A stretch of 64,000 nt of DNA from Acidobacteriota bacterium (GCA_016718135.1 JADKEF010000002.1:1-64000); one strand, 5' to 3'. Counted from the first letter of the stretch, positions 43,317-53,653 are shown. Translations and numbers: made by a program. The notes: generated by a model not told the origin, from the letters alone.

Positions 43317-44631
43317 TCAGGCTGACTTTGCGATTTTGCCCTTCCTACGCGACGCCTGAATAAAATCTTCAGCCTCGCGCATCTCTTCGGCGTCGCCGGT
43401 GATGAGGCGGGCACTGCGTTCTCGTGTGAGATAGGCCCAGAACCACGACAACATCACTGCCACGCGGTTGCGAAATCCGATGAGAAAGAACACGTGGAGG
43501 AACAGCCACATTAACCACGCGACAAAGCCCTTGAACTTCATGCCGGCCGCCTCTGCGATCGCCTTCTTACGGCCGATCGTCGCCATTGTTCCTTTATCCC
43601 AGTAGGTGAAGTTCTTCCGCGGTTTGCCGTTAAGATCGGCAAGAATATTCTTCGCCGTCGCCGTGCCCATTTGCATCGCCGCCGGGCTCACGCCCGGAAC
43701 GGGCTCGCCGTTCCCTTGCAGGAGCGATGCCATGTCGCCGATGACGAATAGATTTGGAAAGCCCTTTAGCGACAGGTCTTTTTCGACAAAAACACGTCCT
43801 GCCTTATCGATCTCAACGCCCAAGGCTTTGCCCATCGGCGAGGCAGCAACGCCTGTTGCCCATAGCACGACATCACATTCCATCCATTCGTCGCCGACCT
43901 TCACGCGGCCGGGCTTGATCTCAGTCACAAAGCTGTTGAGGCGAACCTCGACGCCGATCTGTTCAAGCTGGCGTTTGGCACTGATAGACAATTCTTCGGC
44001 GAAAGTATTGAGCACACGATCCGAGCCTTCGAATAATGTGACATGCGTGTCTCGCGTGTCGATCGCTTTGAAATCTTTGGCAAGCGCCTGACGGGCGATG
44101 TCCGCGATAGCACCAGCAAGCTCAACGCCGGTCGGGCCGCCGCCTACTACGACGAAGTTCAGCAGCCGCTGTTCGCCGGTGAGATAGGCGTCGCTCGGCG
44201 AGTTCGAACGCGAGCAGTACGCGACGGCGTATCTCGACCGCATCCTCAAGGGTCTTAAGTCCCGGAGCCGAAGTCTCCCAATCGTCATGGCCAAAATAGG
44301 AATGCCGTGCACCACCTGCCACGATCAGATAGTCATATTTGACGCGGGCTCCGTCCATAAGGACGACCTCATTCGACTCCTTCTCGAATGCTACCGCCTC
44401 ACCGAGTATCACCTCAATATTCTTGTATTTACCAAGTATCCGCCGTATCGGCTGAGCGATCTCGCCTGGAGAAAGCACCGCCGTCGCCACCTGATAAAGC
44501 AGCGGCTGAAAGACGTGATGGTTCTTCCGGTCGATCAAAGTCACCTCGACCGGCTCGTTCCCCAGAGCCTCCGCCGCCCAGAGTCCGCCAAAGCCGCCGC
44601 CGATTATTACTACTTTTGGTTTGTTGGTCAT
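43317..44631 (-). CDS. ndh: Type II NADH dehydrogenase (NDH-2), interrupted by one frameshift
   Basis: Single-subunit, non-proton-pumping NADH:quinone oxidoreductase on the inner face of the membrane. The start MTNKPKVVIIGGGFGGLWAA (FAD site) at 44631 has GGAGG 7 bases upstream. Then NHHVFQPLLYQVATAVLSPGEIAQPIRRIL, the NADH site NFVVVGGGPTGVELAGAIADI, VIGDMASLLQGNGEPVPGVSPAAMQMG and the C-terminal amphipathic/membrane helix FVAWLMWLFLHVFFLIGF. The frame changes near 44195 after RRRVLLAFELAE, where SDAYLTGEQRLLNF resumes in another frame (+1 or -2). The conserved halves argue for a sequence error. Last gene of the TspO-aroDE-Zn-ThiF operon. Confidence 0.85.
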
Positions 44632-44682
44632 AATATCGCCTCCATAAGTAAGGCGAAAATCCGTAAGCATGCGGCTCACGTT

Positions 44683-45702
44683 CTAATTTCCAATAAATTT
44701 CGCGTACAACGACCTGGCTACAGTAACATCGTCAGTTCCCTTTATGATCGCCCGTCCATCAGCGAAGACGGTGACCTCATTCTCACCCGAAAAAAACCTG
44801 ACCAAATATTCGTTCTGCTTAACCTCGGAAACCGACCGCAGTCTTGTCGCTAATTGTTCGAGATCGAGCTCAGTCGGTCGTGGCGGTGCGATCTGAACTG
44901 CGTTGCGGCCGCATAGGACGGCGGAGAATTCGCCCATTTCAGCATCTAGGAACTCAAATTGTCTAAGGCCGCAGCATTTACAGTCAGTATTCGGCGGGCC
45001 GAGCTTTATTCGCTGCCGGTCGTTTGCCCACACATCGAACTGCATCAGCGACCCGTGCAGCGAATCGATGTCACCGACCAGCAGTTTCAAAGCCTCGGCC
45101 ACCTGCGTCGCCGAGACGGTCGCAATTATCGGCATTATCACGCCCGACGTATCACATGTCGGCGACGAACCGGCATCCGGCATTTCGTCAAAAATGCACC
45201 GCAAACACGGCGTCACGCCCGGGCGTATCGTCATCGTCGTTCCATAGCTTGACACCGCCGCTCCGTAGATCCATGTCACGCCATTTTTTACGCACGCGTC
45301 ATTGACCAGATATCGGACCTGAAAATTATCGGTGCCGTCGATGACGAGATCGCAGTCGCGAATAAGCGATTCGATATTCGAATTATTGACGTCCGCAACG
45401 ATCGCCTCAACGTCGATCTCGGAATTGATCTCAGCTATGCGCGACTTTGCGGCCACGGCCTTCGGCAGCCGCTCCGTAGCGTCCGATTCTTTGAATAATG
45501 TTTGTCGCTGAAGGTTGGTAAATTCGACAAAATCACGGTCAACGATTCGCAATTTCCCGACTCCGGCACGTGCAAGCATTTCAGCGTGCGACGCACCAAG
45601 AGCACCGCAGCCGACAAGTAGGACGCGGGAAGTAAGTAGCCTTTCCTGGCCCTCGCGGCCGATCTCGCGGAACAAAATTTGGCGGGAGTAACGCTCGTTC
45701 AT
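44683..45702 (-). CDS. ThiF/MoeB/HesA-family adenylyltransferase
   Basis: E1-like enzyme that adenylates the C-terminus of a sulfur-carrier protein (ThiS/MoaD type). The N-terminus RYSRQILFREIGREGQERLLTSRVLLVGCGALGA has the ATP-binding GxGxxG; DRDFVEFTNLQRQTLF and the adenylation aspartate (IDGTDNFQVRYLVNDAC) follow. Two CxxC pairs (PCLRC and DCKCCG) form the zinc site, and TCDTSGV resembles the transfer cysteine. A roughly 70-residue C-terminal domain is added. The start abuts the stop of the Zn-ribbon gene. The carrier protein is not encoded here, so thiamine or molybdopterin use is undecided. Confidence 0.85.
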   Translation of the reverse strand: MNERYSRQILFREIGREGQERLLTSRVLLVGCGALGASHAEMLARAGVGKLRIVDRDFVEFTNLQRQTLFKESDATERLPKAVAAKSRIAEINSEIDVEAIVADVNNSNIESLIRDCDLVIDGTDNFQVRYLVNDACVKNGVTWIYGAAVSSYGTTMTIRPGVTPCLRCIFDEMPDAGSSPTCDTSGVIMPIIATVSATQVAEALKLLVGDIDSLHGSLMQFDVWANDRQRIKLGPPNTDCKCCGLRQFEFLDAEMGEFSAVLCGRNAVQIAPPRPTELDLEQLATRLRSVSEVKQNEYLVRFFSGENEVTVFADGRAIIKGTDDVTVARSLYAKFIGN

Positions 45703-46422
45703 CTAGTCAAACAGCTTCTGCACAAAGCCGCGTATTCCCGACGCTTCGTTTTCGCCAAATAAGTTAGAATTTCCAGTTCTCCCGTCCCGCATTGTTTGCA
45801 TCAAATGTAGGTCATTGAGCCTTGAGCGTTCCTGCTCGAGCTCGTTGCGTTCGCGTTGGCGGGCGAGTTCCATGCCGCCTTTTTTGATAAATTCGATGAT
45901 CGCGGGCAGTTCATCGGCATCGAACCACACGCCGTGCTGTTTGCATAGATCGACGATCACCCCCGAGGCTTTGGCAAAATTACTGCGGTTCATCAGTTCG
46001 CCACAATCGGGGCATGGAACGTAGTTTACCTTGGTCAACGGAGTGCCGCGTTGTGTTCGAGAATCGATAAAGCCCAGAACCGCCGACTGCCGCTCACTGT
46101 CAGCACAAACGGTTTCGAATGTTTTGACGCCGATCCACATGCCGTCGCATTTTGTACATGCTCGAAGACGCGTCTCCTCGACACTGATCTCTTCAAGGCC
46201 GCTGCGGCAACGAGGGCAATCACCCGCCGCTGCGTCGAGGCTGATCTCAACGGGTGCGGCGATCGCACCGCAATGCCCGCAGAATTTGCTCCCGACAAAC
46301 ATCAATCCAAGACATTTCGGGCAGCCGACGGTCTTGAGTCGACACTTACAAAACTCACACTGCGTGCGGTCGCTCTCGACTGCCGCACCACAATTTGGAC
46401 AATTCAATGCTTCGACACTCAT
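45703..46422 (-). CDS. Zinc-ribbon (TFIIB-type/zinc finger) protein of unknown function
   Basis: A 239-aa cytosolic protein with repeated CxxC pairs: LNCPNCGAAV, QCEFCKCR, GCPKCLG, KFCGHCGA, DCPRCRSG, RACTKCDGMW and VPCPDCGELMN, followed by DLCKQHGVWFDADEL. The arrangement matches bacterial TFIIB-zinc-ribbon (DUF/zf-TFIIB) proteins, in which the CxxC...HGVWFDxxEL motif is typical. Its zinc ribbons may bind nucleic acid or protein partners. It sits with no gap between aroDE and the ThiF-like gene, so a role near sulfur or zinc biology is possible but unproved. Confidence 0.8.
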   Translation of the reverse strand: MSVEALNCPNCGAAVESDRTQCEFCKCRLKTVGCPKCLGLMFVGSKFCGHCGAIAAPVEISLDAAAGDCPRCRSGLEEISVEETRLRACTKCDGMWIGVKTFETVCADSERQSAVLGFIDSRTQRGTPLTKVNYVPCPDCGELMNRSNFAKASGVIVDLCKQHGVWFDADELPAIIEFIKKGGMELARQRERNELEQERSRLNDLHLMQTMRDGRTGNSNLFGENEASGIRGFVQKLFD

Positions 46423-46426
46423 TGGA

Positions 46427-47932
46427 TCACCTGTTCATCTTCGCGAGTAGCGCAGACCGCATCAGTTCGACCGGTGCTTCGCGACCCGTCCATATCTCAA
46501 ACTGCATAGCTCCCTGAGCGATTAACATCTCGATGCCACCAACCGCCGGTACTCCCGCTTTCTTCGCCTCAGCGACGAGCGGCGTATCGGTGGACTTGGT
46601 TACAAGGTCATAGACAAATTTTACACCCATAAGTTCGTCAGCGGAAAACAGAGCTTCCCTCTCCAAAACACCTTTCATCCCGAGCGGCGTGGCATTGACG
46701 ACTATCTCGGTGCCGGTCGGCGGTCGGCGGTTCGCGATCGGCATCTGTTCTAGATTAACCTCCAGATCTTTCGCAAAATCTGCCGCCTTTGCGGGGTCAC
46801 GAACAAACACGCTGACATCCGCACCTTCCTCTTTAAGTGCATATACGACGGCTCTCGCCGCACCGCCTGCTCCGAATACAGCTACACGTGTGCCGCGAAG
46901 ATCTCCAAAACTTGTGTTCAATGGAGTAATAAATCCGTGTGCGTCCGTATTAAAACCGGTGAGTTTCCCATCTTCGATCCTGACCGTATTGACCGCTCCG
47001 ATCCTTTCCGCGACGGGATCGATCGCGTCGAGGTGCTTTAAAATCCCTTGTTTGTGGGGCATTGTGACCGAGAATCCGCCGAACTTTAGCTCGACTTCGC
47101 GGGACTCGCTCTTCACCATCCGCCTCACAAATTCGTCTAGGTCCTTGACATGCAAAGGCACAAAGACCGCATTCACGCTCGCTGCGGCAAAGGCTGGATT
47201 GTGCATGTATGGTGATACAGAAGCTGAAACAGGATCGCCTACAACACCATAGACCTTGGTATTTTTGTCCAGTTTCTTTACGCGATAAACATCACGCATG
47301 TCCTTGCCCGTGATCTGCCCATCCGCTGTCTCTTTGCCCGAGTCGAGTGATGCATAGGTCAGAAATGCCCCATGAGCAAGCCCGAGGATCCGCGTCCACT
47401 TCCCCGCATCGCCCATCGCGATCGGGATGATCTGCTTGCCGGCGTCTTTTGCTTTCTCGATCAGTTTCCAAAGAGCTATTGAGTCGACGATATCGTGGGC
47501 TTTCACTGCCAGCTTTAGAACACCTGCCTTTGACGCGGATAGCCGTTGAAAGATCGCATCAAGATCATCCGGAACTCGTTCGAAGTCATGATGTGAAATT
47601 ACCGTTTCAGCCGTATTCGGAGATGAATCAAGCACCTCTTCCTCAACGTCCGCCGCCCAGAAGCTGTTACCGATCATGCTCCAAAACTCTCGCCTCTCGG
47701 TCAAAGTCGCAGAACCTTGTCCACCCTGCTCCGGCGAACGAAATGTGACGAGCAGCGGCTTCTTAAATTTCAGATCTGCAATTTGAAATTGAAACTTTGT
47801 AAGTTCCTCACCCCGAAGGCAATCAAAGCGCACCTCCACGACATCCGCGAATTCCTCCGCTCGTTTTATATTCTCGATCGTCTTATCCGCCGTCTCAGCA
47901 CAGACAGAGACGCAGATCTTGCCGTTATTCAT
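46427..47932 (-). CDS. aroDE: Bifunctional 3-dehydroquinate dehydratase / shikimate dehydrogenase
   Basis: Two steps of aromatic amino-acid synthesis in one 501-aa protein. The N-terminal type I dehydratase (residues 1-235) has EVRFDCLRGEEL, the catalytic histidine in VISHHDFE and the Schiff-base lysine in GVLKLAVKAHD. The C-terminal shikimate dehydrogenase starts at VYGVVGDPVSASVSPYMHNPAF, with the catalytic lysine in SVTMPHKQG, NTDAHGF, and the NADP site VAVFGAGGAARAVV. Start ATG at 47932 overlaps the TspO-like stop (ATGA). A heptamer array (47765-47799) inserts FQFQIADLKFK near residue 50. Confidence 0.93.
   Translation of the reverse strand: MNNGKICVSVCAETADKTIENIKRAEEFADVVEVRFDCLRGEELTKFQFQIADLKFKKPLLVTFRSPEQGGQGSATLTERREFWSMIGNSFWAADVEEEVLDSSPNTAETVISHHDFERVPDDLDAIFQRLSASKAGVLKLAVKAHDIVDSIALWKLIEKAKDAGKQIIPIAMGDAGKWTRILGLAHGAFLTYASLDSGKETADGQITGKDMRDVYRVKKLDKNTKVYGVVGDPVSASVSPYMHNPAFAAASVNAVFVPLHVKDLDEFVRRMVKSESREVELKFGGFSVTMPHKQGILKHLDAIDPVAERIGAVNTVRIEDGKLTGFNTDAHGFITPLNTSFGDLRGTRVAVFGAGGAARAVVYALKEEGADVSVFVRDPAKAADFAKDLEVNLEQMPIANRRPPTGTEIVVNATPLGMKGVLEREALFSADELMGVKFVYDLVTKSTDTPLVAEAKKAGVPAVGGIEMLIAQGAMQFEIWTGREAPVELMRSALLAKMNR
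47765..47799. repeat. Heptamer array in aroDE
   Basis: Units AAATTTC, AGATCTG, CAATTTG, AAATTGA, AACTTTG encode FQFQIADLKF in frame on the minus strand. Same unit family as the array in udg. Confidence 0.75.
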
Positions 47933-48684
47933 GTCGTTGTACTCTTCTGATCCATCACAAAACTCACGGCCATGACTAGACCGACGATCACGCAAAATGC
48001 GGTAGCAACCGTGATCGCCGTATTACCGCTTTGCTGGACACCAATACCGGTTGCCGCCCAGGCGATGGCGAGCGGATACAGATAGTTACTTAGTCTGAAT
48101 CGGACGATGACTGCAAAGGCGGCAGCGAGCACCAAGGCAGATATCCCACTGATCTTCCACGCAGTTGCCGTCATTTCCACGCCTGCGTAGATCAGAAAGA
48201 TCATAATATTCACGAGCGCAGCCGCCGTGACCCAGCCAAAATATAAGCCAAAGACGCCTTTGCCAAATATCGCATCGCTCATCATCGCGGCACGCTTAAA
48301 CCGCAGATTCATTAGAAGGAGTACAAGCGCGAGAGCGATGATGATCACGACACAAACGCCGATCTGATACTGATGCCAAAACCACAGCCATGCACAATTT
48401 AAGACGCACGTCGCGATGTATAAGGTTCGAACCGGGCGGAACAGTTCATTTTTAGATGGCAGCAACTGGTAGATGCTAAATCCAAGCAAACCCAGATAGA
48501 TCGCGGCCCAGATCGAGAATGTGAACCCGGCGGGTGTTATGACGGTCGGATACCGATTTGAAACTTCGTCCGTCATCACGCCGTTAAGCTTTCCGGTCGA
48601 GGCGAGGCCGTTAAACGCGATCGTGGCAAGGGTCGCAACCAAAACGAGAGCGGCCCGCATTTTGTCGCTTGAAGTAGCTGTCAT
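47929..48684 (-). CDS. TspO/MBR-related membrane protein
   Basis: A 251-aa polytopic protein. The N-terminal LNGVMTDEVSNRYPTVITPAGFTFSIWAAIYLGLLGFSIYQLL matches the tryptophan-rich sensory protein (TspO/MBR) family, especially the PAGFTFSIW motif; about seven transmembrane helices follow, including CAWLWFWHQYQIG. Members of this longer type are poorly characterised; porphyrin or sterol binding is known only for short TspO. The start MTATSSDKMR at 48684 is chosen; the extension upstream is non-coding. It is the first gene of the operon leading to aroDE. Confidence 0.8.
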   Translation of the reverse strand: MTATSSDKMRAALVLVATLATIAFNGLASTGKLNGVMTDEVSNRYPTVITPAGFTFSIWAAIYLGLLGFSIYQLLPSKNELFRPVRTLYIATCVLNCAWLWFWHQYQIGVCVVIIIALALVLLLMNLRFKRAAMMSDAIFGKGVFGLYFGWVTAAALVNIMIFLIYAGVEMTATAWKISGISALVLAAAFAVIVRFRLSNYLYPLAIAWAATGIGVQQSGNTAITVATAFCVIVGLVMAVSFVMDQKSTTT

Positions 48685-48934
48685 AGCGTAATTATGGCAT
48701 TTTGACCCGCAATCTTGCGCTGGTAGACTAGTCAAATTCACGATTTCGTATGAAAATAACGGAAAACGTAAAGTTTTGTAAACCGCGACGATCAGTGTTT
48801 TTTTCTTTTCCAACTAAAAACCCAGTGAATGCGTCATAAGTGCGTCGGTGGCACTGAGATTGCTACTAGATATGCGGAACGCACTTTCCCCTCTTTCCCC
48901 GAGGCGTGAATTTAGGAGAGAGGAAGATAAAGCG

Positions 48935-49141
48935 ATGAATACCATAAAGCAAACAATTTTGATCTGTGCCCTTGCCCTCGGCCTTTCGGCTGTTGCCTTT
49001 GGACAAAAGGATGACAAGAAAACTCCGCCAAAGCCGCCACCGCCGGTCATAAAGCCCGGTGACAAGCCGAAGGAAGACAAGCCTAAAAAGCCAGGCTCCG
49101 AAGTCGCAGTTTGGAAACAGGACGAAACGGCAACTGTCTAA
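48935..49141 (+). CDS. Small secreted proline/lysine-rich protein
   Basis: A 68-aa product: signal peptide MNTIKQTILICALALGLSAVAFG, then a mature 45-residue chain of charged and proline-rich sequence (KDDKKTPPKPPPPVIKPGDKPKEDKPKK). A very good ribosome site (AGGAGAGAGGAAG) precedes the ATG at 48935, and a terminator follows at 49159. Such monomers are often periplasmic linkers or cell-surface attachment peptides; no family is recognised. Confidence 0.65.
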   Translation: MNTIKQTILICALALGLSAVAFGQKDDKKTPPKPPPPVIKPGDKPKEDKPKKPGSEVAVWKQDETATV

Positions 49142-49158
49142 CTACTTTTTTTCAACAT

Positions 49159-49190
49159 TTGGAACAGCTCATTTCGGTGGGCTGTTTTAT
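49159..49190 (+). terminator. Intrinsic terminator after the small secreted gene
   Basis: AACAGC and GCTGTT arms enclose TCATTTCGGTGG and are followed by a T-rich tail, 18 bases after the stop codon. Confidence 0.6.
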
Positions 49191-49259
49191 TTGGTGTACG
49201 CACTGACGAAGCGGTGCGTTTTCTGATAATCTTCCGTCTATAATTTCAGGAGATAATCT

Positions 49260-52200
49260 ATGCCAAATCGGGTCGCAATCGTCGGTCGGGACTTAGTTCT
49301 CGCAGTATTTTTCGCGCTGTTGCTCCTTCCAACATTCGCCGCTGCACAGCCGGTTGATGCATCGCTATATCAGAGCATGAAATGGCGAATGATCGGCCCG
49401 TTTCGTGCGGGGCGAACCGTCGGCGCCGTCGGTATCGCGTCACAGCCGAATGTCTTCTACATCGGCGTCAATAACGGCGGTGTTTGGAAAACGACGACGC
49501 CGGACGGACGTGGAAACCGATATTCGACGATCAGCCAACCGGCTCGATCGGAGACATCGCCATTGCCCCTTCAAACCCTAACGTCATCTACGTCGGTTGC
49601 GGCGAAGGCCTGCAGCGGCCGGATCTGGCGACGGGTGATGGAATGTACCGTTCGAGCGATGGCGGCAAGACATGGACGCATCTCGGGCTTCGCGACGGCC
49701 AGCAGATCGCCTCGATCGCGGTCGATCCGAAGGATGAAAACCGGTTGCTTGTCGCTGTGCTTGGCCATCCTTACGGCCCAAACACTGAACGCGGCATCTA
49801 TCGCTCGACCAACGGCGGCCAGACTTTCGACCGTGTGCTCTACAAAGACGAAAATACCGGAGCGATGCAGGTCGAGTTCGACCCGACGAATTCGAATATC
49901 ATATACGCCGACCTCTGGGCCGGTCGCCAAGGCCCGTGGGAAAACGGGGCGTGGCAGGGCAAGGAAAGCGGCCTTTTCAAATCTACCGACGGCGGAAATA
50001 CTTGGAACAAGCTGACGAAAGGTCTGCCGACAATCGAGCAGGGCCTGGGAAGAATCGGTTTTACGATATCGCGTTCGAAGCCGAGTAAGCTGTACGCAAC
50101 TGTCGACGCACAGGCCGCAGTTGCCGGAATTTACACCTCGGACGACGCCGGTGAGAGCTGGACAAAATTGAGCGGTGACCCCCGTTTGTGGGGACGCGGC
50201 AGTGATTTTGCGGAGTTGCGTGTTCACCCAAAAGACCCGAATACGGTATTTGTGGCGAACGTCGCCTCGTTCAAATCCACCGACGGCGGTAAGACTTGGG
50301 CCGGGTTCAAAGGTGCTCCCGGTGGCGACGACTATCATCGGATATGGATAAATCCTGAGCATCCCGACGTGATGCTCTTTGCGACGGATCAGGGAGCGAC
50401 GATCACGGTAAACGGCGGCGAAAGCTGGTCGAGCTGGTACAACCAGCCGACTGCTCAGTTCTATCACGTAATCGCCGACAACTCATTTCCATATCGCGTC
50501 TGCGGCGGACAGCAGGAAAGCGGCTCGGCGTGCGTCAATTCGCGAGGCCGAACCGGGGCGATCGCCGCGTGGGATTGGGAAACCGTCGGCGTTGAGGAAT
50601 ACGGCTACGTCGCACCCGACCCGCTCGATCCGGATATTGTTTATGGTGGCAAGGTGACTAGATTTGATCGCCGAACCCGACACGTTCAGAACATCGCACC
50701 TGAGGCCGTTCGCACCGGCAAATACCGATTTCTCAGAACCGCTCCGGTGATCTTTTCTCCGGTCGACAATAAGAGTCTTTTTTACGCCGGAAATGTGATC
50801 TTCAAGACAATGACCGGCGGCCAGAGCTGGGAAGTTATCAGCCCCGACCTTTCGCGTGAGAAATGGGATGTGCCCGATAACGTCGGCATTTACAAGACAA
50901 AAGACATGGAAACGATGCCGCGTCGCGGTGTTGTTTACACGGTCGCTCCGTCCTACAAAGACATCAATACGATCTGGGCCGGGACCGATGATGGTCTGAT
51001 CCACATCACAAAAGATGGCGGCAAGAATTGGTCGAACGTCACGCCGCCCGAGTTGAACTCGTGGGCAAAGGTCTCGCTCATCGATGCCGGACGCTTCGAC
51101 GCGAATACTGCGTACGCGGCGATAAACACCTTCCGTCTCGACGACCTCCGGCCGCATATTTTCCGCACACATGACGGCGGTAAGTCGTGGAAAGAGATCG
51201 TCAAAGGCATCCCGAACGGCGGGATTGTTAATGCCGTTCGCGAAGATCCTGTCCGAAAAGGCCTGATATATTGTGGCACTGAGCAAGCAGTTTATTTCTC
51301 GCTCGACGATGGCGAGAATTGGCAGCCGCTCAGGCTCAACATGCCCGCGACCTCGATCCGCGATCTGGTCGTCAAAGATGACGACATCGTCGTTGGCACC
51401 CACGGCCGTTCGTTCTGGATACTCGACGACATTACGCCGCTCAGACAAATTGGTGCTCAAACAAAGGCTGCCGACGCGTTTCTTTTTGACCCACAGCGGG
51501 CGACGCGTATCAAAAGGAGCCTCCACACCGACACCCCAATTCCGCCCGAGGAACCTGCAGGGCAGAATCCGCCGGACGGCGCGATCATTAATTATTATCT
51601 GAAAGCCCCGGCCAGATCGCCGATCGTGCTCGAGATCACGGATGCCGCCGGCAAACTCGTCCGCCGGTTCGCGAGCGATGACAAACCGCTCGCCGCCGAC
51701 CCGAATCGCATCAATCCCCCGCCGTATTGGATCCGCCCGTTTCAGCCGCTAAAGAACGAGGCCGGAATGCAGCGTTTCACGTGGGATCTGCTATATCCCG
51801 AGCCACCGGCCGACAATTACGACTTGCCGATCTCGGCTATCTACAAAGACACGCCGTGGACGCCGCAAGGTTTGGCCGTGTTGCCGGGAACGTACACGTT
51901 GAAGTTAACGGTTGACTCCAAGATCTTTATACAAAAACTAAACGTTCGGATCGATCCGCGGATCACGACCTCGGCGTCTGGATTAAAGCAGCAATTCGAT
52001 CTATCGTTACAGGCTTACGAAGGCATAAGAGTTACCCGCGAAATGACGGCCGCGGTAAGAAAACGGATCGCCGAGCTCGAAAGATCGCAACCGACAAACG
52101 CCTCGATCGCCAAGCTCAAACAGATCCTCGACGGCTCCGCTCGACCCGGGACACCTGTTGCCGTCGCGGACATGCCGCTCAGCCGCCTGGCGGGAGCGTT

Positions 52201-52330
52201 TACTCAGTTACTTGATCTGCTGCAGGATGCCGATGTCGCCCCGAGCACACAGGCCGTCGCCGCCGCTCGTGACCTGCAGACCGCACTCGCAAAAGCTCAG
52301 GCTGGCTGGAAGGAATTAAGTTCACAATAA
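49260..52330 (+). CDS. Secreted sortilin/VPS10-like Asp-box propeller protein, interrupted by one frameshift
   Basis: Signal peptide (residues 1-29, ending TFAAAQ), then a multi-bladed beta-propeller with nine or more Asp boxes of the S.DGG.TW type (SSDGGKTW, STNGGQTF, STDGGNTW, TSDDAGESW, STDGGKTW, TKDGGKNW, THDGGKSW, SLDDGENW) and a late domain with IVLEITDAAGKLVRRF (FlgD-like immunoglobulin fold). After VWKTT the frame changes at about 49496 (one base missing) to DAGRTWKPIFDDQPTGS and continues to the stop; about 1,023 aa when joined. Start ATG at 49260 with AGGAGA upstream and a TATAAT at 49239-49244. Such proteins act in secreted peptide degradation or glycosidase-like complexes; the function is not certain. 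Confidence 0.85.
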
Positions 52331-52342
52331 ACTTTGGAGAAT

Positions 52343-53653
52343 ATGATGACTCGATTATTTACCGCCCTTGTATTGGCATCGCTCACGTTAGGTCCGACGA
52401 CTCTGCTCGCGCAAGCTTCATCGGACGAAGCCGCTCTTATAGCGAAGGCTCGCAAGATACACGAAAAGGTTATTACGCTGGACACGCACAACGACATTAA
52501 CGTCGCGAATTTCACCGAAAAGGTAAATTACACCCAGGACCTGCCAAATCAGGTCAACATCCCAAAGATGCGCAAGGGTGGACTCGACGTTTCGTGGCTG
52601 ATCGTTTACACGGGCCAGGGCGAACTCAACGATGCCGCCTACGACCGTGCCTACAAGAGTGCGATCGACAAGTTTGACGCGATCCATCGCCTCACCAAAC
52701 AGCTCGCACCGAATGATATCGAACTCGCCCTCACCAGCCAGGATGTTCGCCGGATCGCAAAGGCCGGTAAGCTCGTCGCGATGATTGGCGTCGAGAATGC
52801 CTACCCGCTCGGCACCGACATCAGCCGCGTCAAGGAATTTGCCGACCGCGGAGCACGTTATATGTCGCTTGCACACAACGGGCACAGCCAGCTTGCCGAT
52901 TCGAACACCGGCGAAGCTGATGGGAAATGGATGCACAACGGCCTTAGCGAACTCGGCAAACAGGCCATCGCAGAGATGAACAAATGGGGCATCATGGTCG
53001 ATCTCTCGCACCCGTCGAAGCAGGCAAATCTACAGGCTATTCGACTCAGCAAAGCTCCAGTCATTGCTTCACATTCCGGTGCCCGTGCACTCTGCGATCA
53101 CAGCCGCAATCTTGATGACGAACAGCTTGCAGCGATCAAAAAGAATCGCGGTGTTGTCCAAGCGGTCGCATTTCGCAGCTATGTCAGCAAAGAGAAAAGT
53201 GCTCTCCGTGCAGCCAAAACCACTGAGATAAATGCCGAACTCGCAAAGGCCGAGAATTTTACTATCCTTCCGCGTGCCGAGATGATGCGTCTGCCCGAAG
53301 CTGAGCGAGCCGAATACGGCTCGAAACTGGCCGCCTTCCGTACCAAGTCAAATCCGATCGTCCGCGAGCGCCTAAAGGAAGTTGCACCCGACGTTAACGT
53401 CAAAGATTTCGTCAACCACATCGACTATTTGGTGAAAAAGATCGGCATAGACCACGTGGGCATCAGCTCCGATTTCGATGGCGGCGGTGGTGTCGAGGGA
53501 TGGGATAATGCCGCCGAGACGTTCAACGTAACGCTCGAACTGGTTCGCCGCGGTTACACAGAAAAGCAGATCGCAAAGCTATGGAGCGGAAATCTTTTGC
53601 GGGTTCTGGATGATGTTCAGAAAGTGGCAAAGAAGCTACAAAAACAAACGTAA
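52343..53653 (+). CDS. Secreted membrane dipeptidase (peptidase family M19)
   Basis: Zinc dipeptidase of the renal-dipeptidase family, which cleaves dipeptides including D-residue substrates. A signal peptide (MMTRLFTALVLASLTLGPTTLLAQ) precedes the domain. Metal ligands are visible in order: TLDTHNDIN (H, D), MIGVENAYPL (bridging E), VDLSHPSKQ (H), VIASHSGA (H) and GISSDFDGGGG (D). Length of 436 aa is normal. The start is one of two adjacent ATGs (52343/52346) after GGAG; a TTG upstream is not used. It begins 12 bases after the propeller gene, so the two are likely co-transcribed. Confidence 0.93.
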   Translation: MMTRLFTALVLASLTLGPTTLLAQASSDEAALIAKARKIHEKVITLDTHNDINVANFTEKVNYTQDLPNQVNIPKMRKGGLDVSWLIVYTGQGELNDAAYDRAYKSAIDKFDAIHRLTKQLAPNDIELALTSQDVRRIAKAGKLVAMIGVENAYPLGTDISRVKEFADRGARYMSLAHNGHSQLADSNTGEADGKWMHNGLSELGKQAIAEMNKWGIMVDLSHPSKQANLQAIRLSKAPVIASHSGARALCDHSRNLDDEQLAAIKKNRGVVQAVAFRSYVSKEKSALRAAKTTEINAELAKAENFTILPRAEMMRLPEAERAEYGSKLAAFRTKSNPIVRERLKEVAPDVNVKDFVNHIDYLVKKIGIDHVGISSDFDGGGGVEGWDNAAETFNVTLELVRRGYTEKQIAKLWSGNLLRVLDDVQKVAKKLQKQT

